Shown one piece after another: positions 1 to 6,786 of a stretch of 8,784 nt of DNA. The DNA is taken from contig CADEFG010000167.1 of the NCBI GenBank assembly GCA_902826505.1, forward strand, positions 1-8,784, in the 5' to 3' direction. The notes beneath the pieces were generated by a model. That model did no database searches. It saw only the letters and a list, made by a program, of their open reading frames with translations, and had not been told where the DNA came from. The position numbers and the translations under genes are program-made. Numbering within the stretch: the stretch's first letter is position 1; every line of letters begins with the position of its first letter. The DNA is from an uncultured Acidobacteriota bacterium (lineage in GTDB: Bacteria > Acidobacteriota > Blastocatellia > Pyrinomonadales > Pyrinomonadaceae).

Positions 1-1125
1 TGACGGAAAAATAAATCTTCGGCGTGCCTCGTAAGCGTTTCCCACACCGACACCTAAGATCGGATTCTCAGCAAAAATACCGGCGTCGGCTTCGATAATC
101 TCGAATCTTCCCGATGCTTCTTTGTCCTCAAAACGCGCCTGCAGCGCGCCGCCCGTAAAATTATTGAGGAAAGGAAAAATGACAATCAAAAATACGGCAA
201 CCAAACCGATTACCGGCATTAAACGACGGATTCCGTCATTGAGATTCCGCATTTGAACGATCGCGATCAGCAAAATCCCGCCGACGGCGTTATAAATTCC
301 ACCGCGTGAGAAGGTCAGCATCCCTTGAGCTAAAAACAACACGCCCAAGATGCCAAAAAAAACGGCATATTTAGTGGTGTTTTTGAATAAAAGAAAACAT
401 GCAATACTGACAAATAATCCGAGTCCGAGCATTGCCGAAACCTGATTTGGACCAAATCCACCGCTCGTCGCAAAATTCGATTCACCGGTAAATTCGATCT
501 CAGCCGTCGTGACCGTGTAAAAAAGAGTGGTGACGGCGACGCTCATCAACGGCACGATCAAAGCCAGCAGCAACTTTCTAAGCTCCATCTGACTGATTTT
601 CAAATGTGAAAAAAACCAGCAGCTCACCAACAGAAAAAACGGACCCGATAAATTGAAACTTACCATATCCTTGGCACTGGCAAGGGAAACCTGCATCAGT
701 ACGACAAAACACGCCGGCAAAAGTAAAACAAAATAAAAAACCGCGAAAGGCGGAATTTTCCATAATCTCCGGCGGACAAGTGCCGCGATCATGATAAAAG
801 CCGCACCGTATTTGCCGAATTCCCAAAAAATCGGGACACCCGCCATTCGCCATAAAATTTCCGCGCCGACGATATACGCCGCCATTTGTCCCGCCCGTTC
901 AAGTTTTTCTTCAACGATCAGCGCATGGCGGATGCCGATGACAAAAATGGCGATCGGGTGAAGCAGAGCCAGCGGACCGACATTATAAAGCACGATTCCA
1001 AGCGGAAGATGCAACAATATTAATGGAATCGGCAGCTTAAATTTGTCCCGCATTTGATTTCCGGCAAACGGCATATCTTTTGCTTTACGGCTTTCCAAAT
1101 TTTGCGGGTAGACAACGTTATTCAT
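1..1125 (-). CDS. O-antigen ligase/polymerase-like membrane protein (Wzy_C/WaaL type), 3'-truncated at window edge
   Basis: The frame is open for 375 codons from an ATG at 1125 to base 1, where the window ends, so the C terminus is missing. The product is strongly hydrophobic, with many candidate membrane segments (for example residues 31-50, 51-66, 108-117, 127-149, 161-173, 184-204, 231-247, 253-270, 276-291 and 302-320). The last visible part carries hallmarks of the Wzy_C/O-antigen ligase family: TFSRGGIYN at 271-279, then a region after the membrane segments with SGRFEIIEADAGIF at 338-351 and NPILGVGVGN at 354-363. Family members polymerise or ligate lipid-linked glycan units on the periplasmic face of the inner membrane. 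The upstream glycosyltransferase stops 17 nt before this ATG, so it is the last visible gene of the operon. No clear ribosome binding site precedes the ATG; ATGs at 1074 or 1053 are alternatives, the latter with GGA 6 nt upstream. The sequence does not decide between polymerase and ligase. Confidence 0.85.
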   Translation of the reverse strand, partial: MNNVVYPQNLESRKAKDMPFAGNQMRDKFKLPIPLILLHLPLGIVLYNVGPLALLHPIAIFVIGIRHALIVEEKLERAGQMAAYIVGAEILWRMAGVPIFWEFGKYGAAFIMIAALVRRRLWKIPPFAVFYFVLLLPACFVVLMQVSLASAKDMVSFNLSGPFFLLVSCWFFSHLKISQMELRKLLLALIVPLMSVAVTTLFYTVTTAEIEFTGESNFATSGGFGPNQVSAMLGLGLFVSIACFLLFKNTTKYAVFFGILGVLFLAQGMLTFSRGGIYNAVGGILLIAIVQMRNLNDGIRRLMPVIGLVAVFLIVIFPFLNNFTGGALQARFEDKEASGRFEIIEADAGIFAENPILGVGVGNAYEARRRFIFPS

Positions 1126-1142
1126 ACAAAAATCGTGAGAAT

Positions 1143-2273
1143 TTAACGGCTCGAAATTTTCTGCGCTAAAGTTTCGTTCAAGTCCAATTCGCTTTCGACG
1201 GGATTAATCAATCCGGCGTAAATTTCGGTCAAATGATTTGTTAAATTGTCGAGCGAATGATTATTTTTTACAAATTGAAATCCTTCGAACCCCAAACCAA
1301 ACCGCAGCTCTGGATTTTCAATCAAGACGTTTGCCGCTTTGACCAGACCCGCTTCGTCGTTCGGTTCGACCAGAAACCCGTATTTTTCGTTTAAGACTTC
1401 GGGCGTTCCGCCGACCTTCGTCGCGATCACGGGCAATGCGTGCGCCATTGCTTCAAGCACGACATTCGGCGTTCCTTCGTAATCCGAAGTCAAAACAAGT
1501 GCGTCCGCCTGCGCGTAAATTTCGTTCATATTTACGCATTCGCCCAAAAATTCAAATTGGTTTTTCGGTAAACCGCAATTTTGAACTTGTTCTTCAACTT
1601 CTTTTCGTAAAACTCCGTCGCCGGCGATTTGAAACCGCAAAGGAAGCGCGGGAAATTTTTCAACCAACGCGGCGGCGAAACGCACAAACCGGTCGGGTCG
1701 TTTTTCTTTGCCGAGCCGTCCGACAAAAAGAAAAGTAATGTTTTCTTTTTGTTTCGATGATATTTCCGACTCGTTCAGTCCGGCTTCGACGACATTGCGC
1801 ACAAACTCGATGCGGTCGGGCGCGATCCCGGATTCGATGGCGTTGCGCCGCGCCAGATCAGAGTTGGCGATCAAAAAACTCGGCAGCGAAAGTTGAAATC
1901 TGCCCAGAGATTTATTGATCGTCAGCTCGCTTTTCAGATTACTGCGAATCGCGCCGATACTCGGGATTTTCAAGGCTTTGCCGGCAAGCGCGGCGTAAAT
2001 ATTCGTGTAAAAATGCGAGCTTTGAATAATGTCCGCCGGACGTTTCCGCAAATTTTGAATGATTTGCCAAAGCCGCACAAGGCGATTTTGCCGCGCCCCG
2101 ATATATTCAACCTCGACGCCGAGCGCTTTGATCTCCGCTTCATACGATTCGCCCTCGGTCAAACACAAAACGCGCGTTTCGACCTGTGCGCGTTTGAGCG
2201 CCCGGAGCATAAAAACGAGTTGTTTTTCCGCGCCGCCGCGTCCCAGAGTGCCGACAATAAAGCAAACTTTCAT
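1143..2273 (-). CDS. Family 4 glycosyltransferase (GT-B fold)
   Basis: The product is a 376-residue cytoplasmic or membrane-associated retaining glycosyltransferase, normal length for GT4. The N-terminal acceptor domain opens with KVCFIVGTLGRGGAEKQL (residues 2-19), the glycine-rich GGAE signature of the family. The C-terminal nucleotide-sugar domain shows FVGRLGKEKRPD (183-194), with phosphate-binding R186 and K191, and the E-x7-E motif in SDYEGTPNVVLEAM (E266 and E274). It should add one sugar to a lipid-linked glycan; donor and acceptor cannot be read from the sequence. The chosen ATG at 2273 places the first beta-strand at the N terminus. The frame stays open 38 codons further to a GTG at 2387, but that extension reads through the intergenic repeats and the end of the upstream gene, so I reject it. 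No clear Shine-Dalgarno sequence is present. It lies 80 nt downstream of the other GT4 gene and 17 nt upstream of the ligase/polymerase gene. Confidence 0.92.
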   Translation of the reverse strand: MKVCFIVGTLGRGGAEKQLVFMLRALKRAQVETRVLCLTEGESYEAEIKALGVEVEYIGARQNRLVRLWQIIQNLRKRPADIIQSSHFYTNIYAALAGKALKIPSIGAIRSNLKSELTINKSLGRFQLSLPSFLIANSDLARRNAIESGIAPDRIEFVRNVVEAGLNESEISSKQKENITFLFVGRLGKEKRPDRFVRFAAALVEKFPALPLRFQIAGDGVLRKEVEEQVQNCGLPKNQFEFLGECVNMNEIYAQADALVLTSDYEGTPNVVLEAMAHALPVIATKVGGTPEVLNEKYGFLVEPNDEAGLVKAANVLIENPELRFGLGFEGFQFVKNNHSLDNLTNHLTEIYAGLINPVESELDLNETLAQKISSR

Positions 2274-2280
2274 AAACAAA

Positions 2281-2311
2281 TCAGTACCGCCTGCTGCGTA
2301 AGCGGGCGGGT
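2281..2311. repeat. Intergenic palindromic repeat, copy 1 (31 bp)
   Basis: On the + strand this reads tcagtaccgcctg, an extra ctg, then cgtaagcgggcgggt. It is a near-identical copy of the element at 2320-2347, differing by the 3-bp ctg insertion. The arms ccgcctgc and gcgggcgg are complementary except for one T/G position, which would be a G-U wobble in a + strand RNA. The insertion enlarges the loop to seven bases. It begins 7 bp upstream of the start codon of the following GT4 gene, so it lies in that gene's 5' untranslated or translation-initiation region. The similarity between copies extends 5 bp further left (acaaa here, acaag in copy 2). I recall similar short GC-rich elements between genes of Blastocatellia; this is recollection, not a search. 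Confidence 0.85.
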
Positions 2312-2319
2312 CATACAAG

Positions 2320-2347
2320 TCAGTACCGCCTGCGTAAGCGGGCGGGT
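2320..2347. repeat. Intergenic palindromic repeat, copy 2 (28 bp)
   Basis: On the + strand this reads tcagtaccgcctg followed directly by cgtaagcgggcgggt. The arms ccgcctgc and gcgggcgg enclose a gtaa tetraloop. In a + strand transcript this would be an 8-bp stem with one G-U pair and a GNRA-type loop; in the operon transcript (minus strand) the same position is a C-A mismatch. Copies 1 and 2 start exactly 39 bp apart, with an 8-bp spacer (catacaag). It ends 6 bp from the stop codon of the upstream GT4 gene. The two copies fill most of the 80-nt gap between the two GT4 genes. No transposase, terminator T-tract or CRISPR-like spacing accompanies them. Confidence 0.85.
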
Positions 2348-2353
2348 AAAGTA

Positions 2354-3523
2354 TCAAACTGCCGAAGACAAAGACGAAACCTGCCACGCGCTGCGTAAGT
2401 TTTCACCGATAAAGTCGCGCCAATTTTCGAGCGAATATTGCTGCGCGGCGGCAACTGCCCGAACCGACATTTGTTGATATTCGTCCGGGCTCAAACAAAT
2501 CTTTTCGATCGCCCCGGCGACATTTTCGCGGGTTGCTTCAGCGAGCAAAACTCCGCAACCAGTTCCGATCAGTTTCGGCAAAACCGAAACTTTGGTCGTC
2601 AAAACCGGCAAACCGCAGGCGAGCGCTTCGAGCACAACTTTCGGAAAACCTTCGGAAGCCGAGGTCGGAAAACAAAAAACGTGCGCCTTTTTCATCAGCC
2701 GGATAACTTCGGAATGTTCGACTTTCCCGTGAAAGGTGATTTTATCTTCCAGATTCAATGTTTTTGCCAGCGCTTTTAATTCGTTAAGCAGCGCGCCGCC
2801 GCCGACAATATCGAGCGTCGCGTGCGGAAATTTCTGCAAGATCAAAGGCAAGCTTTCGATCACGGTTTCAACGCCTTTTCTTTTTTCCAAACGGCACGCC
2901 GTAATCAGCTTCAGTTTGCCGCCTTCGGGAAACGCGCGCGCTGCCGCATTGCGGATTTCGCTCTGACTTAAAGACGTTGAAAAGATCCATTTGATATTCG
3001 CGTTACGGAGCGAGGGCGCGTCGTCCGCGCCGCCGGTCGCCATCATCACGTTGCGCCCGCCCGCAAAGCGTTCCATACTCCATTTCCAAAACGCTTCGGC
3101 GGCGGTTCTCTGCACCATCCAATTTCCGCAGTGGCGGACAAAAAGCGGTTTTCTGAGAATAAGGGCGAAAAGCATTCCGATCGTTCCGACATCGCCCGGA
3201 ATCGGGGCGTGAACGGCGTCCGAAAGCCGCACTTCGCGCCAGATTTTCCAGCCGTTCCGCAAAAGCCAGAACGGAATATCCAATTTTCTGACGAGACCTG
3301 TTCCGTTCGGAACCGAGAGCGGCGAAACTTGCAGATTCTTTCCGGCAAGCGGCGAAATTCCTGTTGGAGTTTCGGCTTTTTCGCACGGCACGACCACTTT
3401 GGTTTCATCGAATAATTCCGAAATTGCTTTGATTTGCAGCGGAAAACCGCCGTCGGTCGCAAAACCGCTCGGCGAATCGGTCGCTTGCCAGCAAACCTTG
3501 TGCGAAATAACGGCTAATTTCAT
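2354..3523 (-). CDS. Family 4 glycosyltransferase (GT-B fold)
   Basis: The product is a 389-residue GT4-like glycosyltransferase. The N-terminal domain starts with MKLAVISHKVCW and has a DGGFPLQIKAISELFD segment (residues 24-39) typical of the acceptor-side helix. The C-terminal donor-binding domain shows ITACRLEKRKGVETVIESL (207-225), with R211 and K214, then LDIVGGGALLNEL (237-249) and the E-x7-E motif in SEGFPKVVLEAL (E291 and E299). It should transfer one sugar during assembly of the surface glycan; the specificity is unknown. It has little obvious similarity to the neighbouring GT4 outside the shared motifs, so the two are not a recent duplication. The ATG at 3523 is 5 nt after the methyltransferase stop. 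A TTG three codons earlier (3532) would overlap that stop as TTGA; I prefer the ATG because it begins the first beta-strand, although neither has a visible Shine-Dalgarno sequence. Confidence 0.9.
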   Translation of the reverse strand: MKLAVISHKVCWQATDSPSGFATDGGFPLQIKAISELFDETKVVVPCEKAETPTGISPLAGKNLQVSPLSVPNGTGLVRKLDIPFWLLRNGWKIWREVRLSDAVHAPIPGDVGTIGMLFALILRKPLFVRHCGNWMVQRTAAEAFWKWSMERFAGGRNVMMATGGADDAPSLRNANIKWIFSTSLSQSEIRNAAARAFPEGGKLKLITACRLEKRKGVETVIESLPLILQKFPHATLDIVGGGALLNELKALAKTLNLEDKITFHGKVEHSEVIRLMKKAHVFCFPTSASEGFPKVVLEALACGLPVLTTKVSVLPKLIGTGCGVLLAEATRENVAGAIEKICLSPDEYQQMSVRAVAAAQQYSLENWRDFIGENLRSAWQVSSLSSAV

Positions 3524-3528
3524 AGAGA

Positions 3529-4242
3529 TCAATTTTTTACCAAGACCGCTAAAAGATGCGTCCGCAGCATCGGAAACGCGCTCAAAAATGTCGCCAGCGT
3601 CAAACTTCGCGGCGCGATCAAACGGGCAATCGGCGGCGCGAGCGTGACCGCTCTGGTTTTGCCGTCAAAATCCGGGAAAAGTTTTTTCAGTTCCTTGCCG
3701 CTGATGCCTTTGACATTTTTGTTGCGCGGATTGTCCATTGCCAGGTCATACCACAACAAAACGCCGCCCGAACTTAAAACGCGCCCGATTTCTCCGGCGA
3801 TCAATTTTCTGACATTCAAATCCAAAATCGAAGAAAAAACCGTTGAGACGACAACCATTTTGAAAGTATCTTTTTCCCACGGCAAGCGGGTCGCGTCGCC
3901 GACCCGCAAATCGGCGTTCGGCAAAGCATTTTGTGCCAGACGAGCGCGTTTGGCGTCGAGCTCGATGCCGTGCAAATCCGTTTCGCGCAAGCCCCACGAG
4001 ATCAAATCGGCAAGCCAGCCCAATTTTCCGTAACCGATCTCCAAGCATTGGTCGCCGCCGTTCGGGAATTTTCCCGCATTGTGAAGCAGGACAGCCGCCG
4101 TATTTTTTCTTTCGGAGACGATCAAGCTTTCCGCCGGTTGCCACGGGGCGTAAAGATCGGCTTCAACTTCCCGTTCGCGCCGGCGATACTCGGTCTCGAT
4201 TCGATTTTTTTCACGCTCGATCGCGTCTGCGTTGATTGACAT
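3529..4242 (-). CDS. Class I SAM-dependent methyltransferase of polysaccharide-cluster type
   Basis: The product is a 237-residue soluble methyltransferase. Motif I is CLEIGYGKLGWL (residues 66-77), the acidic residue closing strand 2 is E94 in HGIELDAKRA, and VGDATRLPW (114-122) supplies the adenine-contacting aspartate D116. VVVSTVFSSILD (130-141) and EIGRVLSSGGVLLWYD (151-166) match strands 4 and 5 of the Rossmann-like fold. Before the fold lies a charged segment (IETEYRRREREVEADLYAPW, 15-34), and the C terminus ends in APPIARLIAPRSL plus a leucine-rich tail. From memory, both flanks are shared by methyltransferases found beside glycosyltransferases in O-antigen and capsule loci. The likely role is methylating a sugar or terminal residue of the glycan; the acceptor is inferred only from context. 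The gene starts 5 nt after the GT2 stop, and the next gene's ATG follows 5 nt after its own, suggesting translational coupling. There is no strong ribosome binding site. Confidence 0.9.
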   Translation of the reverse strand: MSINADAIEREKNRIETEYRRREREVEADLYAPWQPAESLIVSERKNTAAVLLHNAGKFPNGGDQCLEIGYGKLGWLADLISWGLRETDLHGIELDAKRARLAQNALPNADLRVGDATRLPWEKDTFKMVVVSTVFSSILDLNVRKLIAGEIGRVLSSGGVLLWYDLAMDNPRNKNVKGISGKELKKLFPDFDGKTRAVTLAPPIARLIAPRSLTLATFLSAFPMLRTHLLAVLVKN

Positions 4243-4247
4243 CTTGG

Positions 4248-5213
4248 TTAGCCGTGAAAATTTGCCGCTCCGAGCAGAACGGCGACAACGCCTTGAATTC
4301 TGCCGAAAACTTCCTGTACGTTACTCCAATTTCTACGCCGCAGAGCGGACGCGCCGATGCGGAAAAATTCAAACGCCTGAAACCGCCAAAAACGAAATTT
4401 TTGCCGTAACGAAAGCGGGCGCATTATGTCCTGAAAAACAAAATAATAATTGACGACGCATTTATAACCGATCTTGCGGCTGTTTTCGCGTCCGTGCGGA
4501 GAATGAAGCTCTTCGCAATGGGCGTCGCCGTGCTGAAGCAAAGTCCATTCGCGTCTGGCGCGGAGCGAAAAATGCGCGTCTTCCAAAATCCCGTAATCGT
4601 GAAAAAACGGGTCGAACCGTAAGCCCGAATCGAAAACCTCGCGCCGCCAAATCGCGCAGGCGGTCGTCATAAAATCAACCGGACGAACGCCCTCGAACGG
4701 CGCTTGTAAATTGTTGTTGATCGGATAGCCGGTTTCAAAATCATAGCGTCCGGGTTCAAAGGTCTTCAACAAATGCAGGCGTTTATACCAGCGCCAGCGC
4801 TCGGAATCTTCGGCTCGAAGATATTGGTTTGTGCGATAACCGACAATACCGCCGATCTTTTTCGGTTGATCGGCGCGAAAAACTTCAAGCATTTTGGCGA
4901 TAAAATCTTTCGCAAGCCGCACATCGTCGTCGACGAGCGCGATAAAATCGCCTTGTGCCGCGTCAATCCCGACGTTTCTCTGAATTGCCGTCCCGCCGCC
5001 ATGGCGGATATAGCGAATTTCAAACGAATATGAATGCAAAACCTTCCTGACCGCCGTTTCGGTTTCGGTTTCTTCACTCGGCGCACCGTCAACCAGAACA
5101 ACTTCAGTTGGAAGTATTGTTTGCCGGGATAAATTTTCGAGCAAATCCAAAACTTCCGCCGGACGGCGCAAGGTCGGTGTGACAACGGAAATTTTTTCTT
5201 TTTTGAAGGGCAT
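4248..5213 (-). CDS. Family 2 glycosyltransferase (GT-A fold)
   Basis: The product is a 321-residue inverting GT2 enzyme. The N terminus has KISVVTPTLRRPAEVLDLLENL (residues 7-28 with the first beta-strand) followed by VVLVDGAP (38-45). The metal- and nucleotide-binding DXD-type motif is ALVDDDVRLAKDF (92-104). TTACAIWRREVFDSGLRFD (183-201) and the ED motif in ILEDAHFSLRAR (E211, D212) correspond to the acceptor-side loop and catalytic base region. The roughly 100 residues after it (HSPHGRENSRKIGY onward) are rich in aromatic and basic residues and may contact the membrane or acceptor, but no clear transmembrane segment is seen. The ATG at 5213 has GAG 8 nt upstream, which supports this start. 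It lies 27 nt after the upstream GT-B-like gene and 5 nt before the methyltransferase gene. The donor sugar cannot be predicted. Confidence 0.93.
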   Translation of the reverse strand: MPFKKEKISVVTPTLRRPAEVLDLLENLSRQTILPTEVVLVDGAPSEETETETAVRKVLHSYSFEIRYIRHGGGTAIQRNVGIDAAQGDFIALVDDDVRLAKDFIAKMLEVFRADQPKKIGGIVGYRTNQYLRAEDSERWRWYKRLHLLKTFEPGRYDFETGYPINNNLQAPFEGVRPVDFMTTACAIWRREVFDSGLRFDPFFHDYGILEDAHFSLRARREWTLLQHGDAHCEELHSPHGRENSRKIGYKCVVNYYFVFQDIMRPLSLRQKFRFWRFQAFEFFRIGASALRRRNWSNVQEVFGRIQGVVAVLLGAANFHG

Positions 5214-5240
5214 TTAAAATTCTCAAATATTCCCGCCCGT

Positions 5241-6728
5241 TTACGCGCGGCGGTTCTGACTGGCGATTTCGAGCAAAACCTTTGCGACGCGGCGGGCGGA
5301 ATTCCCGTCCAAAGTATCGGCAAACATTTTTGTAATCAAAGCTTTGCGCTCATTTGTGCGGCGGTTCGGTTCGTCAATCGCCTGCCGCACGAGCGTGCGC
5401 ATCTGTTCACGATTATACGCCACTTCGACCGCGCCGCTTTCGACGACCGGTCGATAATGGTCAAAATTATAATATGTCGCGTAGGAAAGTTCATTTTCCG
5501 CGACGCTCAACGGATTATAACCGACATTGATCGCCGGTTTATCAAACATACAAAGTTCGAGCGAAATGGTCGAAGCGACATTGATCCCGAAATCGACATG
5601 GCGCATCGTGTTGACGAGCGCAAAAGAATCTTCGAATTTCGGGGTCAGCCAGCCTTCTTCCCAGGCAATTTTCGGAAACAAAATGTCATTGCGGCGCGCC
5701 TTTAATTCATCAAAGCGCCCGGTCAAATCTTTCGGATAAACTCTGACCAGCAGCTGCGGCGTGCGTTCTCCGCCGATTTCTTTCAATAGATCGGCAATTT
5801 CTTCGACGATTTCCGGCTCGCCCGGCATATGGTTTGCCATGCCGGTCGAATAAAGCACTACGGGACGCGCCGGATCGGCGCCGACGCCGGCGCAAAAATC
5901 TTCGCGGCTTTGATAGAAACGCGGCTGAAAATGAAAATCGAACTGCGGCGTGCCGGTCACGAAAACCTGTTCTTCGCGAATCCATTCATACATTTCGAGA
6001 AGTTGTTGTTTTAAGGCTTCGTTCCAGACCAAAAAATAGTCGTATGGCAGCATGATCCGACCTTGCGAGGTCAGATTGTCCCAGCTGAAAATAAAGGTCG
6101 CGGTCGGAATTTTGAGCCATTGCGCGGCTTGGACGGCTTGCGTCGCGACGCGGCTGTGAATATGCGAACCATTAAAAACCAGCGCCGGTTTGAGGTTTTT
6201 CATCAGCTTTACATATTCATCGGTTGTTCTGAAAACGCGGCTCGAAGTCCGTTCGATTGCCGATAAAAAATTCAAACCCGTGCGATTGGCAAACGGATAA
6301 CTGAGCGCTTTTTTGATTGTCCAGACGGCTTTTTGCTTTAATGTCCGGGCTTCGGCATTTCTCAAGCGTTCGCGTTCCTGCGCGGCTTTTGACCAGAGCC
6401 AGCGATTATGCGCCGTCGCGATAATTTCCCGCTGAAACCGCACAAACCACCGCTCGTTAAATTCTTCGAGCCGGTGAACGTCGCCGTAATTTTCCCGGAG
6501 CATTTCGTTCATCGATTCGCTCGGCGAAACGGAAATCAGTGAAAGATTGGCTTTTTCCGCGACCTCGTCCAACGCGCCCGTGTAGATGAAATTACGGATC
6601 ACTTCGCCGCGCGGGATGATCGCGACAATATTTTCCGTTGTCACGTTCAACCCGGGAAATGTTCGGCAATCTTCTTGCTCGGTTTCGGAGTTCGTTTTGA
6701 AATATGAATTGAAATTTGTTTCAACCAT
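5241..6728 (-). CDS. GT-B-like surface-carbohydrate transferase, second of a tandem paralogous pair
   Basis: The product is a 495-residue protein, homologous throughout its middle and C-terminal parts to the product of the gene just upstream (6787-8268). Shared landmarks are IPTATFIFSWDNLTSQGR (residues 207-224, core SWDN), VTGTPQFDF (257-265), RFYQSREDFC (270-279), NVASTISLELCMFDKPAINVG (core residues 383-402) and DGNSARRVA near the end. The order (Rossmann-like N half, central SWDN, late ST-rich donor-site loop, C-terminal helix) suggests a GT-B transferase related to CDP-glycerol glycerophosphotransferases or UDP-GlcNAc 2-epimerase-like proteins; the exact family is uncertain. Where the paralogue has RPHP this one has RVYP (329-332), so the histidine is replaced by tyrosine. 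The ATG at 6728 has CAGG 8 nt upstream and gives nearly the same length as the paralogue. A longer frame from a TTG at 6803 would overlap the upstream stop and is less likely. Confidence 0.82.
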   Translation of the reverse strand: MVETNFNSYFKTNSETEQEDCRTFPGLNVTTENIVAIIPRGEVIRNFIYTGALDEVAEKANLSLISVSPSESMNEMLRENYGDVHRLEEFNERWFVRFQREIIATAHNRWLWSKAAQERERLRNAEARTLKQKAVWTIKKALSYPFANRTGLNFLSAIERTSSRVFRTTDEYVKLMKNLKPALVFNGSHIHSRVATQAVQAAQWLKIPTATFIFSWDNLTSQGRIMLPYDYFLVWNEALKQQLLEMYEWIREEQVFVTGTPQFDFHFQPRFYQSREDFCAGVGADPARPVVLYSTGMANHMPGEPEIVEEIADLLKEIGGERTPQLLVRVYPKDLTGRFDELKARRNDILFPKIAWEEGWLTPKFEDSFALVNTMRHVDFGINVASTISLELCMFDKPAINVGYNPLSVAENELSYATYYNFDHYRPVVESGAVEVAYNREQMRTLVRQAIDEPNRRTNERKALITKMFADTLDGNSARRVAKVLLEIASQNRRA

Positions 6729-6786
6729 TGTTTTTACCTGAAAAGCGTCGAATAAACCAAACTTTTTTATCGAAAGTTCGGTTTGT

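Noticed and set aside
578..853. 91-codon minus-strand frame inside the ligase/polymerase region
   Set aside because: A different minus-strand frame is open for 375 codons through the same bases and encodes a membrane protein with Wzy_C-type motifs; the short frame is spurious.
2276..2347. CRISPR array or Rho-independent terminator
   Set aside because: There are only two copies, with an 8-bp spacer and no cas genes, so it is not CRISPR. No T-tract follows the hairpins on the minus strand, so it is not a canonical terminator.
2274..2353. Internal promoter for the last two genes
   Set aside because: A TTGATA-like hexamer occurs at the upstream end of the gap on the minus strand, but no -10-like hexamer lies at suitable spacing because the repeats intervene.
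1893..2477. 194-codon + strand frame opposite the two GT4 genes
   Set aside because: It runs antisense across two well-supported genes and the repeat, has low-complexity basic composition and shows no recognisable motif. It is a shadow frame.
3003..3462. Two further minus-strand frames (3003-3386 and 3046-3462) inside the GT4 gene at 2354-3523
   Set aside because: They are out of frame with a clear glycosyltransferase, arginine/serine-rich and without motifs, so they are alternative-frame shadows.
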